Both the position numbers and the translations under genes were made by a program. Below are positions 5,744 through 13,308 of a DNA stretch of 14,820 bases, in pieces. The DNA is from Deltaproteobacteria bacterium (GTDB lineage Bacteria > Desulfobacterota > Binatia > Binatales > Binataceae). The first letter of the stretch is position 1. Each line of letters starts with the position of its first letter. The notes under the pieces were generated by a model that saw only the letters and a program-made list of their open reading frames with translations, did no database searches and was not told the DNA's origin. The stretch spans positions 1 to 14,820 of the forward strand of contig JAJXYM010000126.1 in NCBI GenBank assembly GCA_021780585.1, read 5' to 3'.

Positions 5744-7123
5744 TCATTGGTTGGAGGCGGATTGGCGGGGCGGTTCGAATTTCGCCAGATCGATTTTCGC
5801 CTCGGACTGATTGGCGACGGCGACCAGATCGAGCGCGTCGGGATGGAGATATGCGCGCGCGACCTTTTGCACGTCGTCCTTCGAGATCGCCGCGATAATC
5901 TTCGGATAGCGATCGGCGTAATCGAGGCCGAGGCCATAAATTTCGGTCTGCAGCATGAAGCCGACGATGGAGCTTTGCCGATCGAGCTTGAGCGGGAAGC
6001 TGCCGATCAGGAATTTTTTGGCCGATTCGATCTCCGCGTCGCTCACCGGATGCGCCTGGATTTCGCGCATCTGCGCGAGAATCAGCTTGAGCGCTTCATT
6101 GGCGCTGGCGTTCTTGGTCTGCAGCACGACCGTGAACGCGCCCTGGAACTTGCCGGCGTCGAACGCGCTGCCGATCGAATAGGCGAGACCGTGCTGGCTG
6201 CGCACCACCTTCATCAGGCGCGACGCGAAACCGCCGCCGCCGAGGATGTAGTTCATCACCTGGAGCTTGTAGTAGTCCGGATTCGAGCGGGCCACGCCGC
6301 CGGAGCCGAGGATCAGATTGGCCTGGGCGACGTTGCGATCGATGACCTGGACGTGGATTCCCGGCGCCACCATGATCGGCGCGGGCGTGGACTGCGGCGC
6401 GATGGAGCCTTTGAGACCGGTGAATTCGCTCTCCAGTTCGGCCTTGATTTGTTGCGCGTCGACGTCGCCGGCGACGGCGATTATGGCGTTGCCGAGTTGA
6501 TAGTAAGTGCGATAGAAATCGGCGACCTCGGCGGGGGTGAGTTTCGCCACCGAATCCGAAGAACCTTCGGTCATGTGGCCGTAAGGCGAGTCGCCGAAGA
6601 TGGTTTTGGTGAAGGCGACGTCGGCGGCGTAGCCCGGTTCCTCTTCGCTGGACTTGATATCGGCGATTTGGTCGGCCTGTTTGCGTCTGATATCGGCCTC
6701 GCGCAGGCCGGGATTTTGCAGCAATTGGGCCAGCAGATGGATCGACTGGGACTGGTATTTTTTCAGCGAGGTGACGCTGGCGACGGCGAAATCGCGGCTG
6801 GCGCCGATATCGATCGCGCTGCCCATGAAATCGACCTCGCGGTTGAATTCAGCGGCGGAAAGATCCTTCGTCCCCTGCATCAGGGATTCCGCCGTGAGCG
6901 TGGCGAGGCCGCCCTGATCTTTCGGATCGCGGCGCGCGCCGGCGTCGAACGCGATCGCCATCGTGACCATCGGCAACTGATGCTGTTCGGAGACCAGGAG
7001 CACGGCTCCGTCGGCCAGTTGGATCCGCTTGATCTCGAGCGCGGAAGCGCGCGGCGCGGCGAGCGCGAATGAGCAAACGATCGCGGCGAAAAAAACGGCG
7101 GCGTGGCGGCTGAAGCGGGTCAT
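5744..7123 (-). CDS. M16 family peptidase-like protein lacking the zinc motif (exported)
   Basis: The 459 residues begin with a signal peptide (hydrophobic stretch about 8-23, cleavage likely after A26-S-A28). It has the two-lobed M16 architecture, but the site that should read HxxEH reads GLATLTAESLMQGT (about 72-85), with no His ligands, so it is predicted non-catalytic. The C-terminal lobe keeps the substrate-handling Arg/Tyr segment FASRLMKVVRSQHGLAYSIG. Such proteins pair with an active M16 subunit to form a heterodimer, as in the bacterial relatives of the mitochondrial processing peptidase; the probable site is the periplasm. Its ATG overlaps the stop of the active partner (ATGA, 7120-7123), and GGAGG lies 7 nt upstream (7131-7135). 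Confidence 0.9.
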   Translation of the reverse strand: MTRFSRHAAVFFAAIVCSFALAAPRASALEIKRIQLADGAVLLVSEQHQLPMVTMAIAFDAGARRDPKDQGGLATLTAESLMQGTKDLSAAEFNREVDFMGSAIDIGASRDFAVASVTSLKKYQSQSIHLLAQLLQNPGLREADIRRKQADQIADIKSSEEEPGYAADVAFTKTIFGDSPYGHMTEGSSDSVAKLTPAEVADFYRTYYQLGNAIIAVAGDVDAQQIKAELESEFTGLKGSIAPQSTPAPIMVAPGIHVQVIDRNVAQANLILGSGGVARSNPDYYKLQVMNYILGGGGFASRLMKVVRSQHGLAYSIGSAFDAGKFQGAFTVVLQTKNASANEALKLILAQMREIQAHPVSDAEIESAKKFLIGSFPLKLDRQSSIVGFMLQTEIYGLGLDYADRYPKIIAAISKDDVQKVARAYLHPDALDLVAVANQSEAKIDLAKFEPPRQSASNQ

Positions 7124-8649
7124 CGCAGCGCCTCCGCCGTCGCCGTGCGGATCGCGGGCGCGGCCGCGGCGCGGATTGGCGCGAGCGCGGTGGGCGATGC
7201 GGGCGCGCCGGAGCGCGGGGGCGGCGCGGTTGGATCGAATTCGGGCGCGTGATGCACCGCGCCTCCCGCTCCGCCGCCCATCTCATGGCGCAGGACGCCG
7301 GTTGGAACGAGCACGCCGAGCGTGCGGTTGCTATCCACCAGATATTGTTTGGCGACGCGCTGGACGTCGGCCGCCGTGACCCGGTCGATTTGCGGCAGGT
7401 ATTGGTCGATCATGCGGTAATTACCCAGCATCTGGTACAGCCCCAGCAGCATCGCCTCGCGGAAGATTGAATCCTGGCCGAAGACGAAAGCGGCCTGCTC
7501 GAGATTCTTGGCCTTTTGCAGCTCCTTGCCGGTCACTGGATGGTCGCGCAGGGCGGCGATCTGACGATCGATTTCGGCCAGCACGTCGTCGGTCTTGACG
7601 CCCGGACGGATCTGCGCGGAGACCCAGAACAGGCCGGGATCGAACGAGGTCATGTCATAGTCCGCGCTCACCTCGATGACCATCTGCTTGTCCTGCACGA
7701 GGTCTTTGTAAAGGCGCGAGCTTTTGCCGTCGGAAAGGATTTCGCTGGCGATTTCGAGCGCAAAGGCGTCGTTCGGTTTGGCGAAATTGGGCGTATGAAA
7801 ACCTTCGGCGAACGCGGGCAGATTGGCCGCGTGGCGCAGCGTGACGCGGCGCCCGCCCTGCTGCGGCGGTTCGATTTCGGTCACGGGCGGAGGCGTGGGG
7901 CCGTTGGGAATCGCGCCGAAGGAGCCGCTGATCTCGCTCATCACTTTGGCGCCGTCGAAATCGCCGACCGCGACGATCACGGCGTTTTGCGGCGAATAGT
8001 AAATCGCGTGATAGCGCATCGCGTCCGCCAGGGTGAGGCCGCGAATATCGTTCATCCAGCCGATCACCGGCCAATGATACGGATGGGCGACGTAGGCCGC
8101 CGCCTGCGTCATCTCCTGCAGGGCGTCCTCGGGATTATCCTCGGTGCGCAGCCGCCGCTCCTCCATCACGACCGCCTTTTCCGAGTCGAAGCCCTTGGGC
8201 GCGAAATTCGCCATCCGGTCGGCCTCGAGCGAAATCGGCACGTCCAGATGGGCCTGGTTGATGACCTCGAAATAGTCGGTGTAATCCTCGGTGGTGAAGG
8301 CGTTATCCTCGCCGCCGGACTCCTGGATGATATTGGAAAATTCCTCGGGCGCGAGCTTCCTGGTGCCGCGGAACATCAGATGCTCGCAGAGATGGGAGAT
8401 GCCGGTCATGCCGAACAATTCGTTGCGCGAGCCGACCCGGTAAAAAACGTTGAAGGTCGCGACCGGGGCCTTGTGGTTTTCGAGCACGATCACCTGCAGG
8501 CCGTTTTTGAGTTTCGCGTAACGGACCGCGTCGGCGATGCCAGCGCGCGCGGGCGGCGCGATCAGGGTCGCGGCGGCGAGCGCAAGCGCGAAAATCGCGA
8601 AGACGGCGGAGCGGACGCGGCGGGGACCAACGGATTTGTCGCAACGCAT
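7120..8649 (-). CDS. M16 family zinc metallopeptidase, catalytic subunit (exported)
   Basis: The 509-residue protein starts with a signal peptide (hydrophobic 13-31, likely cleavage after A34-R-A36). The inverted zinc motif H86-L-C-E89-H90 occurs in GMTGISHLCEHLMFRGT. The distal glutamate ligand is E163 or E164 in VVMEERRLRTEDNP, about 74 residues later as expected. The second lobe has the SSRLYKDLV segment. A Pro/Ala-rich tail of about 50 residues ends the protein. The ATG at 8649 gives a clean signal peptide; an in-frame ATG at 8766 would add 39 non-conserved residues. No Shine-Dalgarno is seen. It is predicted to degrade peptides in the periplasm together with the inactive partner encoded just downstream. 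Confidence 0.92.
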   Translation of the reverse strand: MRCDKSVGPRRVRSAVFAIFALALAAATLIAPPARAGIADAVRYAKLKNGLQVIVLENHKAPVATFNVFYRVGSRNELFGMTGISHLCEHLMFRGTRKLAPEEFSNIIQESGGEDNAFTTEDYTDYFEVINQAHLDVPISLEADRMANFAPKGFDSEKAVVMEERRLRTEDNPEDALQEMTQAAAYVAHPYHWPVIGWMNDIRGLTLADAMRYHAIYYSPQNAVIVAVGDFDGAKVMSEISGSFGAIPNGPTPPPVTEIEPPQQGGRRVTLRHAANLPAFAEGFHTPNFAKPNDAFALEIASEILSDGKSSRLYKDLVQDKQMVIEVSADYDMTSFDPGLFWVSAQIRPGVKTDDVLAEIDRQIAALRDHPVTGKELQKAKNLEQAAFVFGQDSIFREAMLLGLYQMLGNYRMIDQYLPQIDRVTAADVQRVAKQYLVDSNRTLGVLVPTGVLRHEMGGGAGGAVHHAPEFDPTAPPPRSGAPASPTALAPIRAAAAPAIRTATAEALR

Positions 8650-8661
8650 GAGTGTGCAATC

Positions 8662-8691
8662 AGTTAAGTCTCCGGTTGCGGATAGAGTCAA
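8662..8691 (-). promoter_or_regulatory. Candidate promoter of the M16 pair
   Basis: On the minus strand TTGACT (plus 8686-8691, five of six to the -35 consensus) is followed after 18 nt by TTAACT (8662-8667, a poor -10). Transcription would start only about 6 nt before the ATG at 8649, which would fit the missing Shine-Dalgarno as a near-leaderless message. Confidence 0.35.
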
Positions 8692-8765
8692 GCCGCGCTT
8701 CCGCCGGCGGACTCCCGCGCGCGCCGCAAGGAGTAAATTGCGCGGCGTGGAGTCGATTTGCCACA

Positions 8766-10871
8766 ATGGACGATATGTCGGAAGAGAATCTCGCGCGCGA
8801 CGAACACGCCCTGTTCATGGTCAAGGGCATGTTGACCAAATTCATGCGGATGCTGTTTCCGCTGGAGTTCCGGATCGACACGCTGCCCAATGCCGGCGCG
8901 GTGCTGCCGTTCCATTACCCGATGAGCGGCGGCGAGATGATCCTGCTGCCCGAGACGATCGCCGGAATCGGCGGCGCGCCGATGGCGCGCGACTACTATG
9001 TGCTGACCGCGGCGCATCTGGCGGGCCGCCATGAATTCGGCAGCTACGCTTTGCGCCTCGCCGATCTGGCGGGCTTCGCCGAGCGCGGCGAAACGGGAGT
9101 CGAAGCGATCGACGGCTTTATCGAGTCGTTCGCGGACCCCACCTTGGCGGGCGCGCTGTTCCGGCTGGCGGAGGCGGCGCGGATCGAGGGCGAGCTGACG
9201 CGGCGTTATCGCGGGCTCGCGCCGCGAATCGCACGGATGAACGTGACGCTGGCGGAGTCGCTCCGGCCGCTGGCGTTCAGCACGATGCTGGTCAAGGCGG
9301 CGTTCGCGATCGCGAGCGCGGACGACGAACCCGCGGAAATTTTTATCGGCCGCGCCCGCGAGTTCTTCGCGCCGCTGCGCGAGCCGGGCGCGACCGTCGC
9401 GGACAGCGCGCGACAAACCGGCGCGCTCTATGAATGGCTGACCGCGCTGATCGAAGCCGCCCGCGCGGCCGGCGCCGACGATCCGCTGGGCCAGCGCGCG
9501 AATCAAATGCGCGACGATTTGGCGAGCAAGGTCAGCGGCACGGGTAATCGCGCCGACGGACTCGGCCAGGAAGACGGCGACGGAGGCGGCGGAGCCGACG
9601 GCGAGCCCGATCAGAACGTGCGCATGGAGACCTCGGGCCAGAACGCGAAAGGCAAGGGCGGCCGGCCGCTCACCGCCGAGGAGATTCGCCGGCTGATCGA
9701 GTCAGGGATGGAATTGCGGCCGGCGCAGGGCGAAGGCGGCGCCGAGGGCGAGGGGATGTATCTCACCCAACTGCTCGGCAAGGAGGCGCGCGAACTCGAC
9801 GCGCTGCGCGAGCAGCTTGGGGAGATCGGCGCGCCGCCCAACGGCGGCCGGCTGGTGATCGGCCGCGGACGCGGTCAGGACAGCTATTACGCCTACGACG
9901 AATGGGATTACGTGCTGGCCGATTACCGGCGCAACTGGTGCCGCCTGCGCGAAATCCAGCTCGAAGGCGACAACGGCGACTTCTTCGCCGATACGCTCCG
10001 GAGATATTCCGAAGTGCTGCCGCAGGTGCGCCGCCATTTTCAGCGAATCCGGCCGGCGTCGTACCGGATGGTGCGCGGCCTGGAGGATGGCGACGAAATC
10101 GATCTCGACCGATCGATCGAGGCGCGGGTGGCGATGCGGATGGGCGAGCTGCCCGACGGGCGCGTCTACAAGGCGCGCAAGAAAGAGGCGCGCGACGTCG
10201 CCACGCTGTTCCTGCTCGACATGTCGGCCTCGACCGACGAGCCGATCCATCGCGAGCCGCGCAAGCATACGCCGGACGACGACGATAGCGACGACTGGAT
10301 GAAGGCGTGGCAGCGGCGGCCCGAGCAGTCGCGCCGGCCGCGGCGGATTATCGACGTCAACAAGGAAGCGCTGGTGATCATGGCGCAGGCGCTGGAGGAG
10401 ATCGGCGACTCCTACGCGATCATGGGTTTTTCCGGCCACGGGCGCGATAACGTCGAGTTCTACGTGATCAAGGAATTCGATCAGGAACTATCGGACGAGG
10501 TGCGCGCGCGAGTCGGCGCGGTCGAACCCAAGCGCTCCACCCGGATGGGCGCGGCGATTCGCCACGTGCGCGAGAAATTCAAGGACGTAAGCTCGCGGGC
10601 GCGGCACGTGATCATGATGAGCGACGGCTTTCCGCAGGATTTCGACTACGGCCACGACCGGCGCTCGAACGCCTACGGAATTCAGGACACGATGGTCGCG
10701 CTCAAGGAGCTGGAGATGGCGGGCGTGCTGCCGTTCTGCATCACGGTGGACCGCACCGGACATGACTACCTGCGGCAGATGTGCGCGCCGTCGCGCTACC
10801 TCGTGATCGAGGACATCATGTCGCTGCCGCGGCAATTGCCGAAGGTCTACGAACAGGTCGTGCGCTGGTAG
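8766..10871 (+). CDS. NorD/CbbO-like von Willebrand factor A domain protein
   Basis: The 701-residue protein has three parts. Residues about 1-250 are helical, with no known motif. Next comes a Gly/Asp-rich flexible linker (about 260-300). The C-terminal VWA domain (about 475-700) has a complete MIDAS: D485-M-S487-A-S489, T592 in KRSTRMGAAIRH and D620 in MMSDGFPQDF. An acidic insert (HTPDDDDSDDW) follows the first MIDAS strand, as in NorD relatives, and the conserved WCRLREIQL segment precedes the domain. NorD and CbbO proteins work with a MoxR-type AAA+ ATPase (NorQ/CbbQ) to activate or insert metals into target enzymes. No such ATPase or target is in the window, so the client is unknown. 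The ATG at 8766 is used; a second ATG at 8775 is equally possible. Cytosolic. Confidence 0.85.
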   Translation: MDDMSEENLARDEHALFMVKGMLTKFMRMLFPLEFRIDTLPNAGAVLPFHYPMSGGEMILLPETIAGIGGAPMARDYYVLTAAHLAGRHEFGSYALRLADLAGFAERGETGVEAIDGFIESFADPTLAGALFRLAEAARIEGELTRRYRGLAPRIARMNVTLAESLRPLAFSTMLVKAAFAIASADDEPAEIFIGRAREFFAPLREPGATVADSARQTGALYEWLTALIEAARAAGADDPLGQRANQMRDDLASKVSGTGNRADGLGQEDGDGGGGADGEPDQNVRMETSGQNAKGKGGRPLTAEEIRRLIESGMELRPAQGEGGAEGEGMYLTQLLGKEARELDALREQLGEIGAPPNGGRLVIGRGRGQDSYYAYDEWDYVLADYRRNWCRLREIQLEGDNGDFFADTLRRYSEVLPQVRRHFQRIRPASYRMVRGLEDGDEIDLDRSIEARVAMRMGELPDGRVYKARKKEARDVATLFLLDMSASTDEPIHREPRKHTPDDDDSDDWMKAWQRRPEQSRRPRRIIDVNKEALVIMAQALEEIGDSYAIMGFSGHGRDNVEFYVIKEFDQELSDEVRARVGAVEPKRSTRMGAAIRHVREKFKDVSSRARHVIMMSDGFPQDFDYGHDRRSNAYGIQDTMVALKELEMAGVLPFCITVDRTGHDYLRQMCAPSRYLVIEDIMSLPRQLPKVYEQVVRW

Positions 10872-10889
10872 GCGCGGAAGGGGGGGACG

Positions 10890-11756
10890 ATGGCGAAAGT
10901 GATTATCGAGGCGGCGATCAACGGCAACGCGCCGCGCAAGCTGAATCCGCATATCGCGTACAGTCCGGCCGAAATCGCCGCCGACGCGATCGCGACGCGT
11001 CAGGCGGGCGCGGCGATAATCCATTTTCACGTGCGCGATCCCGAGTCCGGCAAATGGGTGCATGACGTTCCCTATTACGCGGAGGTCTATCGGCGGACGC
11101 GCGCGGCCTCGGACGCGCTGCTCTGGCCGACCTTTCCGCTGGAGGGCGACGCGGCGCGGCGCTTCAGCCATTTCGTCGAGCTGGCGAAGGATCCGGCGAC
11201 CAAACCTGATTTTGGCGCCGGCGACATGGGCTCGGTGAATCTGGTCGCCTACGATCCGGAGCTGCGCAAGATCCATAATGAGGAGATGATCTATCGCAAC
11301 TCGTACGCGACGATTCGCTATTTTCTCGAACGATCGCGCGAGTTGGGTCTCAGGCCGACGCTGCAGATTTTCGATCCAAGTTTCCTGCGCGCGGCGCTGG
11401 TCTTCCTCGAAATCGGCGTGCTGACGGAGCCGTTGCTGCTCAAGTTCTATCTCGGCGGGCCGGAGTTGCCGTTCGGATTGCCGCCGACGCTGAAGAGCCT
11501 CGAGGCTTATCTCGACATGCTCAGGGGCGTGCGCGCGAACTGGTTCGCGGCGACGCTCGGCGGCGACAATCTGCCGCTGGTTCCGCTGATCGTGAGCCTC
11601 GGCGGCCATGTGCGGGTCGGGCTGGAGGATTATCAGTACGCGCGCGCCGGCCAGCCGTCGAATCCCGAACTCGCGGCGCGCGCGGCGGCGACGATTCGCG
11701 CGATGGGCCACGAGGTCGCGACGCCGGCCGAGGCGCGCGCGCTCCTCGAAGCGTAA
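10890..11756 (+). CDS. BKACE family (DUF849) beta-keto acid cleavage enzyme-like protein
   Basis: The 288-residue protein is a TIM-barrel BKACE. It has the zinc ligands H45-F-H47 in AAIIHFHVRD, the C-terminal ligand E246 in GGHVRVGLED, and the family ending EVATPAEARALL. Characterised members condense a beta-keto acid with acetyl-CoA to give acetoacetate and a new CoA ester; 3-keto-5-aminohexanoate cleavage in lysine fermentation is the founding case. The usual TTGG-type loop near residue 80 is replaced by LLWPTFPLEGD, and MCSLxxGS by FGAGDMGS, so the substrate is probably not a standard one. A purine-rich ribosome binding site (GGAAGGGGGG, 10876-10885) precedes the ATG. It lies 18 nt after the VWA gene and is likely in the same transcript. 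Confidence 0.88.
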   Translation: MAKVIIEAAINGNAPRKLNPHIAYSPAEIAADAIATRQAGAAIIHFHVRDPESGKWVHDVPYYAEVYRRTRAASDALLWPTFPLEGDAARRFSHFVELAKDPATKPDFGAGDMGSVNLVAYDPELRKIHNEEMIYRNSYATIRYFLERSRELGLRPTLQIFDPSFLRAALVFLEIGVLTEPLLLKFYLGGPELPFGLPPTLKSLEAYLDMLRGVRANWFAATLGGDNLPLVPLIVSLGGHVRVGLEDYQYARAGQPSNPELAARAAATIRAMGHEVATPAEARALLEA

Positions 11757-11772
11757 CGCCAATCTCTCTGAT

Positions 11773-13308
11773 TCAGCGCGGCGTGGGGTCGCGCAGATCG
11801 CGCCCGGTCATCTCGATCGGCTGCCCGAGCTCGAGCATTCCGAGGAAGGTCGGCGCAACGTCCGCGAGCGTGCCATGCTCCTTGAGCCGGCCTCTGAACG
11901 ACGCGTCGTATAAAATCAGCGGCACGGGATTCGTGGTATGGGCGGTGTGGGGCTGGCCGGTGGCGGGATCGGCCATGAATTCGGCGTTGCCGTGATCGGC
12001 CGTGATCAGCGCGACGCCGCCCGCGCGATCGATCGCGTCGAGCACCATTCCGAGCGCCGTGTCGGAGGTTTCGACGGCGGTGACAGTCGCCGCCATTTTG
12101 CCGGTATGGCCCACCATGTCGGGATTCGCGAAGTTCATCACGACCGCGCCGAAGCGGCCCGACGCAATCTCCGTCGCGGCGCGGCGCGCGATCGCGAGCG
12201 CCTGCATCGTAGGTTCCAGATCGTAGGTTGCGACTTTCGAGGAGGCGATCAGGATGCGTTCCTCGAGCGGAAACGGTTGCTCGACGCCGCCGTTCAGGAA
12301 ATAGGTGACGTGGGCGTATTTTTCCGTCTCGGCGATCCTGAGGTTGCGGATTCCGGCGCGCGCCAGGACTTCCGCCAGCGTGTTGCGCACTTCCTCGGGT
12401 CCGAACGCCAGCGGCAGATTGAGCTTGCGATCGTACTCGGACATGCAGACGTAGCCGATCCGCGGAAAGCGCGGACGCGCAAAACCGGCGAAGTCGGCCT
12501 GCGTCAGCGCGGCGGTCAGCTCGCGCGCGCGATCGGCGCGGAAATTGAAACAGATCGCCTGGTCGCCATCGGCGATCGGACGCGCCGCGCCGATCACCGT
12601 CGGCGCGACGAATTCGTCGCCCTGGTCCTCCGCGTAGGAGGCTTCGACCGCCGCCCGCGCGCTCGGCGCGGATCGCCCTTCGCCCAGCGCGATCGCCCGC
12701 CACGCGCGCTCAACGCGGTCCCAGCGCTGGTCGCGATCCATCGCGAAATAGCGGCCCGAGACCGTCGCGATCCGGCCGCGGCCGAGTTCTTTCAGTTTCG
12801 CTTCGAGCCGATCGATAAAGGGCAGCGCCGACCGCGGCGGCTTGTCGCGCCCGTCGAGCGCCGCGTGCACCGCTATATTCTCGACCCGCTCCCGCGCCGC
12901 CAGCTCGAGCAGCGCCAGCAGATGGCCGATATGGCTGTGCACGCTGCCGTCGGACAACAGGCCCCAAATATGCAGCGTGCGGCCGGATTTCGCCGCCGCG
13001 CGGCAGGCGTCGAGCAGCGCCTCGTTGCGGAAGAACGCGCCGGTTTCGATCGCCTTGGTGATGCGCATCACGTCCTGATAGATCACGCGGCCGGCGCCGA
13101 TCGTCAGATGGCCCACTTCCGAATTGCCCATCACGCCCGGCGCCAGTCCCACCGCTTCGCCCGACGCCTCGATCGCGCAATGCGCCTGTGTGGCCCACAG
13201 GCGGTTCATTACTGGCGTGCGCGCGGCCAGGATCGCGTTGGCCTCGCGCGCCTCGCGCAGGCCCCAGCCGTCGAAAATTATCAGCGCGGCGACCGGCGGA
13301 CGGCTCAT
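11773..13308 (-). CDS. gpmI: 2,3-bisphosphoglycerate-independent phosphoglycerate mutase
   Basis: The 511 residues match the family length. The metal-binding IFDGWGLRE (about 11-19) and the phosphoserine motif GNSEVGH with S63 are present, followed by HSHIGHLLALLELA, ALDGRDKPP, CFNFRADRAREL, and NFANPDMVGHTG, and finally ITADHGNAEFM with the second metal site. It interconverts 3- and 2-phosphoglycerate in the cytosol, using two Mn2+ ions. The start ATG (13306-13308) overlaps the enolase stop as ATGA, and GGAG lies 7 nt upstream inside eno, so translation is probably coupled. It converges with the BKACE gene, with only 16 nt between the stop codons and no hairpin there. Confidence 0.97.
   Translation of the reverse strand: MSRPPVAALIIFDGWGLREAREANAILAARTPVMNRLWATQAHCAIEASGEAVGLAPGVMGNSEVGHLTIGAGRVIYQDVMRITKAIETGAFFRNEALLDACRAAAKSGRTLHIWGLLSDGSVHSHIGHLLALLELAARERVENIAVHAALDGRDKPPRSALPFIDRLEAKLKELGRGRIATVSGRYFAMDRDQRWDRVERAWRAIALGEGRSAPSARAAVEASYAEDQGDEFVAPTVIGAARPIADGDQAICFNFRADRARELTAALTQADFAGFARPRFPRIGYVCMSEYDRKLNLPLAFGPEEVRNTLAEVLARAGIRNLRIAETEKYAHVTYFLNGGVEQPFPLEERILIASSKVATYDLEPTMQALAIARRAATEIASGRFGAVVMNFANPDMVGHTGKMAATVTAVETSDTALGMVLDAIDRAGGVALITADHGNAEFMADPATGQPHTAHTTNPVPLILYDASFRGRLKEHGTLADVAPTFLGMLELGQPIEMTGRDLRDPTPR

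Noticed and set aside
5735..7072. Long plus-strand frame of 445 codons opposite the M16 gene
   Set aside because: It is an antisense shadow rich in Gly, Arg, Asp and Leu without motifs; the opposite strand has a full M16 protein with signal peptide.
11025..11040. A second parS-like site (TTTTCACGTGCGCGAT)
   Set aside because: Only the core TTCACGTG matches; the right arm is lost, and the sequence is fixed by the HFHVRD coding motif of the BKACE gene.
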